The position numbers and the translations under genes were made by a program. A stretch of 64,000 nt of DNA from Suttonella sp. R2A3 (GTDB lineage: Bacteria; Pseudomonadota; Gammaproteobacteria; Cardiobacteriales; Cardiobacteriaceae), in NCBI RefSeq assembly GCF_021513215.1, contig NZ_CP090975.1, positions 303,501-367,500 on the forward strand, in the 5' to 3' direction. Below are positions 1 through 9,627 of the stretch, piece after piece. How positions within the stretch are numbered: the stretch's first letter is position 1; every line of letters starts with the position of its first letter. Under the pieces are notes generated by a model that was not told the origin of the DNA, made no database searches, and saw only the letters and a list, made by a program, of their open reading frames with translations.

Positions 1-327
1 ATTGACTACTCTGAGCGGGCGCGTCCACGGCTACTCAATGGCAAGCGTCATCACAATTTATTCCTTAGCGCACGGGGTCGAGCGATGAGCCGCCAGGCGT
101 TCTGGTATCGGATTAAACATTATGCATCGCTTGCCGGAATCAGTCAGAACATTTCGCCGCATACCTTGCGTCACGCTTTTGCCACCCATTTACTCAACCA
201 TGGTGCTGACTTAAGAGTGGTACAATTACTGCTTGGACATGCAGATTTATCAACCACACAGATTTATACTCATATTGCAGAAGCCCGTTTGGCTGCGATT
301 CATCAGGCGCACCATCCACGAGCTTAA
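1..327 (+). CDS. xerD: Tyrosine recombinase XerD, C-terminal part (5' end outside window)
   Basis: The reading frame is open from base 1, so this is the last 108 residues of a longer protein. XerD and XerC resolve chromosome dimers at dif by site-specific strand exchange. Visible catalytic-domain motifs are HTLRH (the H-x-x-R box), LLGH, and the Tyr in TQIYTHI that forms the covalent DNA intermediate. The stretch [17 protein letters not shown] and the C-terminal HHPRA are typical of XerD rather than XerC. The N-terminal SAM-like domain is not in the window. dsbC starts 95 bases downstream on the same strand, and xerD-dsbC adjacency is common in gammaproteobacteria. Confidence 0.9.
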   Translation: MDYSERARPRLLNGKRHHNLFLSARGRAMSRQAFWYRIKHYASLAGISQNISPHTLRHAFATHLLNHGADLRVVQLLLGHADLSTTQIYTHIAEARLAAIHQAHHPRA

Positions 328-422
328 TGGTGATTTTTCTACACACATTGTCGGTTTGTCATGGTAAAGCTGGCGGCAATTAGTATCATGAGTAACCAAC
401 ACGATAGACAAGGATATGACAC

Positions 423-1136
423 ATGCATTTTTTTCGTATGAGCGCTGCTGCTTGTTTGCTAAGCGCAATGGGTTTAACTTACGCAGAACCTAATCTCAAC
501 CAGGTCAAAGAAGCGTTTAGTCGTTATGAGATTGGCGAAGTTAATACCACACCAGTTGATGGCTTATATCGCTTCAACGTCGGCACTGAAGTATATTATC
601 TCAGCGAAGACGGGAATTATTTATTCCAGGGTGAAATGATTGATTTAAATGCGCGCAAAAACTTAAGCGAAGCACACCGCGAATCGGCACGAAAAGCACT
701 GCTTGATTCTGCTGATCCCAAAGATATGATTATTTTTCCTGCGCAAGGAGAAAGCAAACATGTGGTCAATGTGTTTACCGATGTGGATTGCCCATACTGC
801 CGCTTATTACATAAGAACATCAGTGATTACACCGAACAAGGGATTGAAGTCCGCTATTTAGCTTTTCCAGGCGGCGGTCTTGGCTCTGATTCACACAGAA
901 AAGCAGTTAGCGTTTGGTGTGATAAAGACCGTCAAAAAGCAATCACCGACGCGATGGCTGGTGGTGAAGTTAAAACCAAGAGCTGTGATGCGCCAGTAGA
1001 AAAGCAATATAAGCTTGGCGTGGAAATGGGTGTGCGCGGCACACCGGCCTTTATTTTAGAAAATGGCGCCTTGGTTGGTGGGCTGGTCAAGCCTGAACTC
1101 TTGTTGCGTGACCTTGAAGCGATCGAACAAAATTAA
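423..1136 (+). CDS. dsbC: Thiol:disulfide interchange protein DsbC
   Basis: Periplasmic disulfide isomerase that reshuffles wrong disulfides and is normally kept reduced by DsbD. The 237-residue protein has a signal peptide (about residues 1-21, ending TYA), an N-terminal dimerisation domain, and a thioredoxin-fold domain with the active site C123-P-Y-C126. The cis-proline motif RGTPAF is near the C terminus. An AAGGA ribosome site at 410-414 lies 8 bases before the chosen ATG; an internal ATG (Met6) would shorten the signal peptide. The stop codon overlaps the dusA start by one base (TAATG), implying translational coupling. Confidence 0.93.
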   Translation: MHFFRMSAAACLLSAMGLTYAEPNLNQVKEAFSRYEIGEVNTTPVDGLYRFNVGTEVYYLSEDGNYLFQGEMIDLNARKNLSEAHRESARKALLDSADPKDMIIFPAQGESKHVVNVFTDVDCPYCRLLHKNISDYTEQGIEVRYLAFPGGGLGSDSHRKAVSVWCDKDRQKAITDAMAGGEVKTKSCDAPVEKQYKLGVEMGVRGTPAFILENGALVGGLVKPELLLRDLEAIEQN

Positions 1137-2101
1137 TGAGCGACAAGCGATGGACGTTCTGCGTGGCGCCAATGCTCGATTGGACCACGCGTGAATGTCG
1201 CTTATTACATCGACAGTTCAGCGCGCATGCCCGACTCTACACCGAAATGGTCACCACAGGTGCGATTATCTATGGGGATCAAGCGCGCCATTTACGCTTT
1301 TATGAGGACGAACACCCGGTTGCGTTGCAGCTTGGTGGTGGTGATCCGAATGATTTAGCTCGAGCAGTAAGTTTGGCCCAACCCTATGGTTATGATGAAA
1401 TCAACCTCAATGTCGGGTGTCCAAGCGATCGCGTGCAAAATAACCGTATTGGTGCTTGTTTGATGGACGATCCAGCGTTGGTCGCTCGTTGTTTAAGCGC
1501 CATGCAGCAAGAGAGTGATGTCCCTGTTACGGTTAAGCATCGCTTAGCGATCGATGAGCAAGATGAGCGGGATGTATTAGCATTTGTTGATCAAGTAGCT
1601 AGCGAAAGTGCGTGTCGGGTGTTTATCATCCATGCACGCAAAGCTTGGCTTGATGGACTCAGCCCGAAAGCGAACCGTGATATACCACCGCTTAATTATG
1701 AGTTGGTGTATGAATTGAAAGCGCGATTTCCCGAACTGACCATCATACTCAACGGCGGTATCAACTCAATCACCGACGCTAAAGAACATCTGCAATACTT
1801 AGATGGGGTGATGCTTGGTCGAGCAGCCTATCAACAGCCTGAGCTTTTACTCGATGTTGATACACTTTATGGCGCAAATGCCCATCAATTATCAGACGTT
1901 TTGCCTCGTCTGCGAAAACAAATGGTGGAAGGGCTGGCTAATCAACTTCCATTAACCTATTTCACCCGCCACATGCTTGGTCTATTTTCTGGGCGACCTG
2001 GTGCACGCCAATTCCGAAGAATTTTAAGCGAAGAAGCACGAGCGCACGATGCCGGTATAGAGGTATGGGATAGGGCGGTAGTTGCAATACGCAATCATTA
2101 G
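1136..2101 (+). CDS. dusA: tRNA-dihydrouridine synthase A
   Basis: FMN/NADPH enzyme that reduces uridines in the D-loop of tRNA (U20/U20a in the DusA family). The 321-residue TIM-barrel protein opens with the phosphate/FMN-binding motif APMLDWT and contains NLNVGCPS with the catalytic Cys95. VKHRLAID and NGGI motifs follow, and the helical tRNA-binding C-terminal domain contains TRHMLGL. The length and the ending ILSEEA... fit DusA better than DusB or DusC. It starts on the last base of the dsbC stop and so is probably expressed with it. Confidence 0.93.
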   Translation: MSDKRWTFCVAPMLDWTTRECRLLHRQFSAHARLYTEMVTTGAIIYGDQARHLRFYEDEHPVALQLGGGDPNDLARAVSLAQPYGYDEINLNVGCPSDRVQNNRIGACLMDDPALVARCLSAMQQESDVPVTVKHRLAIDEQDERDVLAFVDQVASESACRVFIIHARKAWLDGLSPKANRDIPPLNYELVYELKARFPELTIILNGGINSITDAKEHLQYLDGVMLGRAAYQQPELLLDVDTLYGANAHQLSDVLPRLRKQMVEGLANQLPLTYFTRHMLGLFSGRPGARQFRRILSEEARAHDAGIEVWDRAVVAIRNH

Positions 2102-2219
2102 GCAATATGATGATAAAACCCGGCTAAATTCCCGCATGATTGAGTTAAAGATGCTGCGCTGATAAGGTTTTTTTGTTACGATAATGTTTCCATCTTTACT
2201 CCGATTAAAAGGGAATGAA

Positions 2220-3815
2220 ATGACCTTATCTCGTCACACCATAGACTTATCACCTTATGGCATCAACACCATTGCGATGCGCAACCTTCCTCCAGCAAAA
2301 CTTTACAGAGAAGGGCTACGCAGTGGTGGTGAGTCAGTAATTTCTTCAACTGGCGCTTTAATTGCCTTCTCTGGTGAAAAAACCGGGCGTTCGCCGAATG
2401 ACAAACGTGTGGTTGAGTTAGCGCCTTCTAAAGACAATATCTGGTGGGGCGACATCAACATACCTTTCCCTCAAGCATCGCATCAGAGAAATCGTGAGAT
2501 TGCGGTCAAATTCTTAGATCAATCAGACCGTATGTATGTCTTTGATGGTTTTGCTGGTTGGGATAAAGCTCATCGAATCAAAGTTCGTGTGATCACCACC
2601 CGCGCCTACCATGCCTTATTCATGCACAATATGCTGATTCGCCCAACCGCAGAAGAGCTTGATCAATTTGGCGAGCCTGATTATGTGATCTACAACGCAG
2701 GGCAATGCCCAGCTGATACCAGCGTTGAAGGGGTGAACACAGAAACATCTGTTTCATTGTCTTTTGAAGATCAGGAAATGGTTATTTTGGGTACAGAATA
2801 CGCCGGGGAGATGAAAAAAGGCGTATTCACGATCATGAATTATCTAATGCCGCTAAAAGGTGAGCTTTCGATGCACTGTTCAGCGACCGCTGAAACGGGC
2901 GCGGCTCGCTCAGCCATCCTCTTTGGTTTATCCGGTACGGGTAAAACCACCTTATCAGCGGATCCTAATCGTGAGTTGATTGGTGATGATGAACACGTTT
3001 GGACCAACCAGGGCGTATTTAACATCGAAGGCGGCTGTTACGCTAAAGTCATCGATCTCTCTGAAGAAAAAGAACCGGATATTTTCCGCGCGTTGAAATT
3101 TAACGCCGTGCTGGAAAATGTGGTTTATGACGAAGAGCATGTGGTGGACTACACCGATATTTCGATCACCGAAAACACCCGTGGCAGTTATCCAATTGAG
3201 CATATTCCTAATGCGCGTATTCCTTGTGTAGCCGGACAGCCAAGCGATGTGATTTTCCTCACCTGTGACGCGTTTGGTGTGTTACCACCAGTGGCTAAAC
3301 TCACCCCAGCACAGGCGATGTTCCACTTTATCTCTGGTTACACCGCTAAAGTGGCCGGTACAGAAGTGGGCATTACCGAACCACAAGCAACATTCTCTGC
3401 GTGTTTTGGCGCACCATTTATGGTTTGGCATCCAACCAAATACGCGGAATTATTGGCTGAAAAAATCCAACAACATCAAGTGAATGTGTGGTTGGTGAAT
3501 ACCGGCTGGTCTGGTGGCGCTTATGGCGTCGGCTCACGTATCAAGCTTAAATATTCGCGCGCGATTATTGATGCGATTAACAAAGGTGAGCTCGCGCATG
3601 CACCAACCCAACAAGACCCGCGCTTTGGCTTCAGTATTGTCACGAAATGCAGCAATGTGCCAGATGAGATTTTAGATCCGCATAACGCCTGGGCTGATAA
3701 AGCGGCTTATGAGATGCAAGCCAACCAGCTTGCTGAAATGTTCAATCAGAACTTTGAGAAATATAGTGCGCAGGCTGCCGATGATATCAAAGCCGCTGCA
3801 CCAAAAATCTTGTAA
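2220..3815 (+). CDS. pckA: Phosphoenolpyruvate carboxykinase (ATP)
   Basis: Converts oxaloacetate plus ATP to PEP and CO2, the entry to gluconeogenesis from C4 acids; cytoplasmic. The protein has the PEPCK-specific P-loop GLSGTGKTTLS (about residues 236-246), the metal-binding motif ELIGDDEHVW, and substrate-site motifs TGRSPNDKR and NTGWSGG. The start at 2220 gives 531 residues, near the usual 540; it has AAGGGA at 2209-2214. A longer in-frame start at 2184 would add 12 residues without support. A strong terminator follows at once, so the gene is probably monocistronic. The dctPQM dicarboxylate importer at 58.7-61.8 kb would feed the same pathway. Confidence 0.96.
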   Translation: MTLSRHTIDLSPYGINTIAMRNLPPAKLYREGLRSGGESVISSTGALIAFSGEKTGRSPNDKRVVELAPSKDNIWWGDINIPFPQASHQRNREIAVKFLDQSDRMYVFDGFAGWDKAHRIKVRVITTRAYHALFMHNMLIRPTAEELDQFGEPDYVIYNAGQCPADTSVEGVNTETSVSLSFEDQEMVILGTEYAGEMKKGVFTIMNYLMPLKGELSMHCSATAETGAARSAILFGLSGTGKTTLSADPNRELIGDDEHVWTNQGVFNIEGGCYAKVIDLSEEKEPDIFRALKFNAVLENVVYDEEHVVDYTDISITENTRGSYPIEHIPNARIPCVAGQPSDVIFLTCDAFGVLPPVAKLTPAQAMFHFISGYTAKVAGTEVGITEPQATFSACFGAPFMVWHPTKYAELLAEKIQQHQVNVWLVNTGWSGGAYGVGSRIKLKYSRAIIDAINKGELAHAPTQQDPRFGFSIVTKCSNVPDEILDPHNAWADKAAYEMQANQLAEMFNQNFEKYSAQAADDIKAAAPKIL

Positions 3816-3834
3816 TGATATAAATCAAAACCTT

Positions 3835-3861
3835 AAAGCGCTGCTTGCAGCGCTTTTTTTT
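3835..3861 (+). terminator. Rho-independent terminator after pckA
   Basis: A perfect 9-bp stem (3835-3843 pairing with 3848-3856) with a 4-base loop runs directly into eight T residues. It lies 19 bases after the pckA stop. Confidence 0.92.
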
Positions 3862-3995
3862 ATGCCTACAGACCCATATATCAGCAATTAGTGATCCTGT
3901 TTTTTAGCGATATTATGCGTTTCTTAACAAAATTTTTTATTAACTCGACCACTAATTAAGCTACACTGGAAAATCCTTTTGACGGAGAGTGCATT

Positions 3996-5591
3996 ATGCG
4001 GATCCTACGTTTAGTATTGATGCTGAGTATCGGGTTATTATTCGGTAAAGAGCTGGTGGCCGCTACAGGTAAACAGGAATTGCTGCCGCATGATGCCGCA
4101 GCGCGGCTACAAGCCTTGCCAGAAGCGAACGAGATGCAAGGCTATTGGGATGAACGCAAGCCTACCTTAGTTAAATTTTGGGCAAGCTGGTGTCCGCTGT
4201 GTTTAGCAACGTTAGAAGAAACGCAAACCTGGCGACAAGATGGCAGTCTTGGTGCTGCGAATATTGTCAGTGTAGCTTCCCCAGATTATCTCTCTGAAAT
4301 GCCACCCGCAGAGTTTCGCACTTGGTATCAAGGTTTGTCTTATCCTGATTTGCCGGTGTTAATCGATGATGGTGGGGCGATTGCGCGTGAGCTTGGTATT
4401 GGTGTGTATCCTAGCTGGGCATTATTTGATGCTGATGGGGTTTTGTTGCGCGTGGTTAAAGGCAATATCACCCACACTCAAGCAAAAGTGTTATTGATTG
4501 ACCCAAATGCTGAGATTGGTTATAAAGACGAGTTCTACCAGCCCAGCAAACCCAAAGGAGAGCAAAAAGTCATGAATACCAAAACCATCTATCTTGCCGG
4601 CGGCTGTTTTTGGGGTTTAGAAGCCTATTTTGAGCGTATTCCTGGGGTTGTTGATGCCGTTTCTGGCTATGCAAACGGCGATACGGAGAACCCTAGTTAC
4701 GAAGATGTCGTGCGTCGCAATACAGGCCATGCGGAAACCGTTGCGGTAACTTACGATACCGATCGCCTCAATCTTTCAGAAATTTTGGCATATTATTTCC
4801 GCGTGATCGATCCGACCAGCTTAAATAAGCAGGGGAATGATCGGGGCACACAATACCGCACAGGGGTTTATTACACCGATGCGAGTGATGAATCCATCAT
4901 TGCACAGGCGATTAAACAAGAACAAAGTAAATACGAAAAGCCGATTGTGGTTGAAAATGAGCAGCTAGATGGGTTTTATGAAGCAGAAGCTTATCATCAA
5001 GATTATCTCGCAAAGAACCCTAATGGCTATTGTCATATCGATGTCAGTAAGGCCGATATTCCATTGAGCAAAGAAGAAAGTCATGCTGAAAAGGCTCAAG
5101 ATCACAATCAGTCAGTGAATGTTGATCCCACGCGTTATAAAAAACCAGATGAGGCTGAACTGCGTCAACGCTTAAGCGCGATGGCCTTTGATATCACCCA
5201 AAATAGCGCCACAGAACGTGCGTTTAGCCATGAATACGATGATCTGTTTGAGCCGGGTATTTATGTCGATGTCGTGAGTGGTGAACCTTTATTCAGCTCT
5301 GCCGATAAATATGATTCTGGCTGTGGCTGGCCCAGTTTCAGTCGCCCAATCGTCGGCGAAGTGGTCACGGAACATGAAGATAATTCTTATAATATGAAGC
5401 GCGTTGAAGTGCGTAGTCGGGTGGCTGATGCGCATTTAGGACATGTCTTTACCGATGGTCCTCAAGAAGCCGGTGGCTTACGCTATTGCATTAATGGCGC
5501 AAGCTTGCGTTTTGTGTCATTAGCAAACATGGATCAAGAAGGCTATGGGCATTTGAAAGCCGCAGTCGTGCGCGGTGAAGGCGTACACTAA
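3996..5591 (+). CDS. msrAB: Secreted thioredoxin-MsrA-MsrB fusion (PilB-type methionine sulfoxide reductase)
   Basis: Three enzymes in one 531-residue chain. An N-terminal signal or anchor (about residues 1-23) precedes a TlpA/thioredoxin-like domain with C66-P-L-C69 in FWASWCPLC. Then comes MsrA with GGCFWG (C204 catalytic; reduces Met-S-sulfoxide), and MsrB with the zinc/structural motif SGCGWPSF and catalytic C498 in RYCINGAS (reduces Met-R-sulfoxide). Length and domain order match Neisseria PilB, in which the thioredoxin domain recycles the Msr domains outside the cytoplasm. GGAG at 3984-3987 supports the start. The stop is followed directly by the GTG of the next gene. The pilB name is misleading, since this is not the pilus ATPase. 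Confidence 0.93.
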   Translation: MRILRLVLMLSIGLLFGKELVAATGKQELLPHDAAARLQALPEANEMQGYWDERKPTLVKFWASWCPLCLATLEETQTWRQDGSLGAANIVSVASPDYLSEMPPAEFRTWYQGLSYPDLPVLIDDGGAIARELGIGVYPSWALFDADGVLLRVVKGNITHTQAKVLLIDPNAEIGYKDEFYQPSKPKGEQKVMNTKTIYLAGGCFWGLEAYFERIPGVVDAVSGYANGDTENPSYEDVVRRNTGHAETVAVTYDTDRLNLSEILAYYFRVIDPTSLNKQGNDRGTQYRTGVYYTDASDESIIAQAIKQEQSKYEKPIVVENEQLDGFYEAEAYHQDYLAKNPNGYCHIDVSKADIPLSKEESHAEKAQDHNQSVNVDPTRYKKPDEAELRQRLSAMAFDITQNSATERAFSHEYDDLFEPGIYVDVVSGEPLFSSADKYDSGCGWPSFSRPIVGEVVTEHEDNSYNMKRVEVRSRVADAHLGHVFTDGPQEAGGLRYCINGASLRFVSLANMDQEGYGHLKAAVVRGEGVH

Positions 5592-6566
5592 GTGTCAAAA
5601 CTGATCCAGTGGTTGGCCCACCATGGGCCAATCGTGATGGTAGCATGCTGTATCTTGGGTTTTATATTCCCAGATTTATCGCAAATGTTATTGCCAACAC
5701 TGCCGTATTTTCTCTTTTTCTTGATGTTTTTTACCTTACTTGGCATCAATCAACGTCAATTACTCAGACGGATGGCTTCACCCAGACCTTGGTTATTTGC
5801 GCTGCTGCAAACGGGATTAATGTGCGTTTTTTGTACGGGGCTTGCCTATCTATTGGGCGCACGTGGTGCATTACTGTTAGCAATTGCAGCAACAACCGCA
5901 ACCGCGCCGCTCTTTGCCACCAGTGCTTTGGTCAAATCGATTGGGTATGACGCGTTACAAGCGATGGCCTATACGATTGCAGCAACGATTATCATGCCAG
6001 TGATTCTGTTAGTCGTGCTCTGGCTGTTTGCCGCACCCGATAGCCGCATTGATTTTGGGGTTTACACGCAGCGGTTATTGATTTTCATCGGTGGGCCAAT
6101 CCTTCTCGCTGGGTTCATTCGTCAGTATGTTAATGAACATATCCTTGAACGCATTTACCCGAAAGTCTCACAGATTGCGGTAATCCTGGTGTTTACCTTT
6201 CCATTCGGACTGGTCGCTGGTTTTCGTCACTCCGTCAACACTGACTGGCAATATGGTTTGATCCTGTTGGCCATTGCTTCAGTGATCTGCTTTGGTACCT
6301 GTATTTTAGGGTTTTTTATCTATCGACGTGAAGGGCTGGATGAAGCGATTCCCGCAGCGATAGCGAGCGGCAGCCGTAATGTCTTGCTGACCCTTACCAT
6401 TGCAGGTACCTATCTCGACACGGTCTTTTTTGCCACTGATTGGTGCGCTGCAATTACCCACGTATATGATGCCGATTATTGCAAGGCTGTGGCGTCAATC
6501 TCAGGAAGGAAAAGCCGCGCCAGATTGATGATTGATGGTTACCGGATGATTGTCATCATCAAGTAA
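5592..6566 (+). CDS. Bile acid:sodium symporter-like (SBF/BASS) permease, 3' end frameshifted
   Basis: Integral membrane protein with about 8-9 hydrophobic segments. The features FFTLLGI near residue 50 and ASGSRNVLL near residue 260 resemble the SBF/BASS transporter fold; the substrate is unknown. A GTG start follows the msrAB stop directly, suggesting coupling. The literal frame runs on for 45 residues after TYLDTV in sequence unlike a transporter. Removing one T from the T6 run at 6426-6431 restores [19 protein letters not shown] and a stop at 6526-6528. So the gene either carries a one-base insertion or the sequence has a homopolymer error. The family call is moderate. Confidence 0.65.
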   Translation: MSKLIQWLAHHGPIVMVACCILGFIFPDLSQMLLPTLPYFLFFLMFFTLLGINQRQLLRRMASPRPWLFALLQTGLMCVFCTGLAYLLGARGALLLAIAATTATAPLFATSALVKSIGYDALQAMAYTIAATIIMPVILLVVLWLFAAPDSRIDFGVYTQRLLIFIGGPILLAGFIRQYVNEHILERIYPKVSQIAVILVFTFPFGLVAGFRHSVNTDWQYGLILLAIASVICFGTCILGFFIYRREGLDEAIPAAIASGSRNVLLTLTIAGTYLDTVFFATDWCAAITHVYDADYCKAVASISGRKSRARLMIDGYRMIVIIK

Positions 6567-6884
6567 TACGACGTTGGGTTCGTGCGCTTTCGCCGCTTGT
6601 TCATCCATTTGCACATAAGCAATAATAATCACTTTATCGCCAGGACTGACTAATCGCGCCGCAGCACCATTAATCCCGATCACGCCGCTGCCTCGCTCAC
6701 CAGGAATGGTATAGGTGGTCAGGCGGTTGCCGTTATCAATATCGAGCACATCGACTTGTTCATGTACGAGAATGCCCGCCGCATCAAGTAAATCTTGATC
6801 GACAGTAATAGAGCCTTCGTAATGAAGGTCGGCTTGCGTCACCGTTGCGCGGTGGAGCTTGCCTTTCATCATGGTCAGTAACAT
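6501..6884 (-). CDS. panD: Aspartate 1-decarboxylase precursor
   Basis: Makes beta-alanine for pantothenate and CoA from L-aspartate. The 127-residue proenzyme has the self-cleavage site Gly24-Ser25 in LHYEGS; Ser25 becomes the pyruvoyl cofactor. [17 protein letters not shown] and GAAA follow the E. coli enzyme closely, and the length is normal. The gene is convergent with the permease and its 3' end overlaps that gene (by 28 bases if the permease frameshift is corrected). No clear ribosome site lies before the ATG at 6884. panB and panC are not in the window. Confidence 0.95.
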   Translation of the reverse strand: MLLTMMKGKLHRATVTQADLHYEGSITVDQDLLDAAGILVHEQVDVLDIDNGNRLTTYTIPGERGSGVIGINGAAARLVSPGDKVIIIAYVQMDEQAAKAHEPNVVLLDDDNHPVTINHQSGAAFPS

Positions 6885-6907
6885 AGTTTGCTTGGTTATG
6901 ATTGTTC

Positions 6908-7378
6908 TTAAATCGTTGGTAGTGGGGCAGGTACGCCACTGGTGCGCTTCAAACGGAAGGCATCAGGCGAGTCGCTAGCAATCACTTGACCTTCTGGGGT
7001 GAGTAATTCCAGAGCATCACGCTGCACGCGAATGTAATCGATAATACCGGTTTTATCGCTATGGCTGAGGCGGATATGGCTATTATCTTCCATCCAGCTG
7101 AAGCGTCCTTCTTTGATGACGTCTTTAATATCTTGTCCCAGGCGGCGTGAGCGCAGAACATAGCGTTGATCCGGATATAAAACCAGCATCGTTGCTACGC
7201 CATCGCAATTAGCACCACAAGGTAAAACGCCTTGGTACGTACCAGGCCATTGAACTTGTGTTCTCGCTTGTGTAATCGGTGCGCGCTCTTGTGATTGGCT
7301 ATTGCCACCAAAGCTGATACAGGCGCTCAGCATCAATGGCAGGGCGATGATGGTCACGAGTTTTTGTGTTGATTTCAT
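6908..7378 (-). CDS. NlpE-like outer-membrane lipoprotein
   Basis: Putative lipoprotein of 156 residues. The start at 7378 places the signal peptide [20 protein letters not shown] directly at the N terminus, with a lipobox ending LSAC; a longer in-frame start at 7444 would put 22 unrelated residues in front. After the lipid-anchored Cys there is a short flexible linker, then a domain beginning [15 protein letters not shown], which resembles the NlpE N-terminal domain (copper/surface stress sensor in E. coli). The Cys pair here is C-x3-C rather than C-x2-C, so metal binding is uncertain. The fold assignment is inference. Confidence 0.7.
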   Translation of the reverse strand: MKSTQKLVTIIALPLMLSACISFGGNSQSQERAPITQARTQVQWPGTYQGVLPCGANCDGVATMLVLYPDQRYVLRSRRLGQDIKDVIKEGRFSWMEDNSHIRLSHSDKTGIIDYIRVQRDALELLTPEGQVIASDSPDAFRLKRTSGVPAPLPTI

Positions 7379-7515
7379 AAATTCTGTCAGTCTGAAGACG
7401 TTGGAAACGTGCGCTATTTTGCGGTTTAGACACATAAAATGCAAGCTTCTCGGTTTATTTATTGGTCATGAAGTGAGATGATTTTCAAAAGATTTATGGG
7501 TTATCGGGCTTATGT

Positions 7516-9285
7516 CTATAGCTTGTTGTAATCTTTAAACAAATGTTTCATATATTGCCGATAATTATCGATTTCCAAGTCTTTACAGATCTCACGAAAC
7601 GCAATATAGGTACTTTCGTGTAGGTGTTTTTTTCCACCTAGGCGTTGCCAGTACGGGCTTTTACGTAATTTATTACGCACATGCGTTTTCAAGCCAATGA
7701 TATATAAATCACCACCGCGTTTTTGCAGTTTATTGCGTTCGTTAAGTAGCGCCTCAATACCTGCGATATCAATGATATTAACCCCTTCAGCCAAGATCAC
7801 CACATTGAGCCATCGTTGATTGGTTGATAACTCTGCCAAACGGGTTTGTACATGATCAACCGCGCCAAAAAATAACGAACCATCCAAGCGGATAACCGTA
7901 ACAGGGGGGTTACGGTGCACATCAGTTTGTTTTTCTTCACCTTCAAGTTCATAAACCGATGAAAAATCCACCAGGGTGACTTTTGGATGTGAGGTTTTCT
8001 GTAGATAGAGAATTAGCGACAAAATAACCCCGGCATAAATAGCAAATTCCAGATCGAGCAATAACGTTGATAAAAAAGTTACTGTAATGATGGTCAGCTC
8101 ATTTCGGCTAGTTTTGGCAATCAAGCCGATATGTTTGAAATCAAACAGGTTATAACCGGCTAGAATAATCGCACCAGCCATTGCTGGTAGGGGTAAGTAG
8201 TGGGTTACTTTAGGAATAAATAACAAAACCAAAATAACGATTAAGGAAGTCGCTAACAGCGAAAGCGGTGTTTTTGCCCCACTATCATAATTGAGCGCAC
8301 TGCGGCTAAAGGAACCTGAGCCGACATAGCATGAAAAACAGCTTCCCACCATATTAGCCAAGCCCTGACCAAAGAATTCCTGATTACCATCAATACGTTG
8401 GTGTGAACGTACAGAAATAGAGCGCGCAATCGAGACTGCTTCAATTAAGCCTAACAGCGCTAGGGCAAACGCAGAAGGGAGCAACTCGGAAAAAAGGTAA
8501 AAATTTATATCCGGGAATACCATTTGCGGCATCGAGGCCGGTAATGCACCAAGCATCTCCACGCCATTTTCCGGGGCTTTAAGAATCAGTCCCGCGAGCA
8601 TACCAGCCATCAAACCCAACAACATATGCGGCCATTTACGTCGATAACGACGCACCCAAATGGCTGTAATAACCGTCACAGCGGCAATAATCATGCTTGG
8701 GGTATGAAAAACAGCGCTTTTCTCGAAAATAATCGTCCATTTTTCAAAAAAGCTTAAACCCCTTGGCAGGGTAATCCCTAATATCGTTGGTAGTTGGCTA
8801 GAGATAATCAATGTTCCAGCGCCAGCGGTAAAGCCGATAATTACTGTATGAGAAATAAAATTAACCAAACCACCAAGACGGAATATCCCAAAGCCTAATT
8901 GAATGATGCCAACAATAAACATGAGTGTTAGCGTCATACCGATATATTGTGGACTGCCAATCACCGCATACGGGGCGACAATACTTGGAATGACGATCGA
9001 AAGCGCAACTGTAGGGCCTGTGACCATATGCCACGAAGAACCAAAAAATCCAGCAAGCAGCTGGACAACAATCGCACTGTATAAACCAAATTCAGGGGGA
9101 AGACCTGCAATAAGGGCAAAGGCAATACCTTGCGGTAACACCATCACAGCACCGGTTAATCCTGCCCAAAAATCGGCCTGAAGGTTGCTGGGATTGACAC
9201 GATTAATCCAAAAACGCATCGGAAACAGCAAGCTGATGATGCGCCAGAGATAAGTTAAAACAACCTCACGGACGGTGCTAAACAT
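7516..9285 (-). CDS. SulP family anion transporter with STAS domain
   Basis: 589-residue inner-membrane protein of the SLC26/SulP family, which carries sulfate, bicarbonate or dicarboxylates. The N-terminal 430 residues hold about 12-14 hydrophobic segments, including the family signature PQGIAFALIAGLPPEFGLYSA. The C-terminal STAS domain contains VVILAEGVNIIDIAGIEAL, the usual anti-sigma-factor-antagonist core. Substrate cannot be read from the sequence. It stands alone, with 137 bases to the NlpE-like lipoprotein gene, and diverges from ppk1. A second, less similar SulP gene is at 45.7 kb. Confidence 0.88.
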   Translation of the reverse strand: MFSTVREVVLTYLWRIISLLFPMRFWINRVNPSNLQADFWAGLTGAVMVLPQGIAFALIAGLPPEFGLYSAIVVQLLAGFFGSSWHMVTGPTVALSIVIPSIVAPYAVIGSPQYIGMTLTLMFIVGIIQLGFGIFRLGGLVNFISHTVIIGFTAGAGTLIISSQLPTILGITLPRGLSFFEKWTIIFEKSAVFHTPSMIIAAVTVITAIWVRRYRRKWPHMLLGLMAGMLAGLILKAPENGVEMLGALPASMPQMVFPDINFYLFSELLPSAFALALLGLIEAVSIARSISVRSHQRIDGNQEFFGQGLANMVGSCFSCYVGSGSFSRSALNYDSGAKTPLSLLATSLIVILVLLFIPKVTHYLPLPAMAGAIILAGYNLFDFKHIGLIAKTSRNELTIITVTFLSTLLLDLEFAIYAGVILSLILYLQKTSHPKVTLVDFSSVYELEGEEKQTDVHRNPPVTVIRLDGSLFFGAVDHVQTRLAELSTNQRWLNVVILAEGVNIIDIAGIEALLNERNKLQKRGGDLYIIGLKTHVRNKLRKSPYWQRLGGKKHLHESTYIAFREICKDLEIDNYRQYMKHLFKDYNKL

Positions 9286-9627
9286 GACAGGGCTTATTAT
9301 TAAGTTCGCTTAATATTATAGCGTAGCAAACAAAGGAGGTATAGAGGACCAGAAACAAAAATTCAGGCCTGGACGCAGATAAGTGAATATCTTCTATTTA
9401 ACATAATATACATTCTGCGATATTAGATATACCAGGTTAGCGGAGCTCTTTAATACCTACAAACAACAAATTATCGATAACAAGTCGGTATCCATGTTTA
9501 TAGACTCATATTCTTTATGTTGAACTTATCCTTAAGATTCATGTGTGTTTGTTAAAAGCGACCCACTGCCATAAAACGGTAACATTTTTTGCTAGAATAA
9601 ACGTATATCCCATTTATTGGAACCATC
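9286..9627. other. Intergenic region between divergent SulP gene and ppk1
   Basis: 342 bases without a supportable gene. The right end holds the Pho box and promoter of ppk1, listed separately. The remainder is AT-rich and presumably includes the promoter of the leftward SulP gene, but I see no confident -35/-10 pair for it. Confidence 0.6.
9566..9598 (+). promoter_or_regulatory. Candidate Pho box and -10 of ppk1
   Basis: 9566-9583 reads CTGCCATAAAACGGTAAC, which fits the 18-base PhoB consensus (two CTGTCAT-type repeats) at 16 of 18 positions. A -10-like TAGAAT at 9593-9598 follows 9 bases later, the geometry used when PhoB replaces a -35. There is no good -35 hexamer, consistent with an activated promoter. 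The start codon is about 30 bases further on. Binding is inferred, not shown. Confidence 0.75.

Noticed and set aside
2184-2219. Upstream start for pckA
   Set aside because: The extra 12 residues match nothing in PEPCK, and the ribosome site fits the ATG at 2220.
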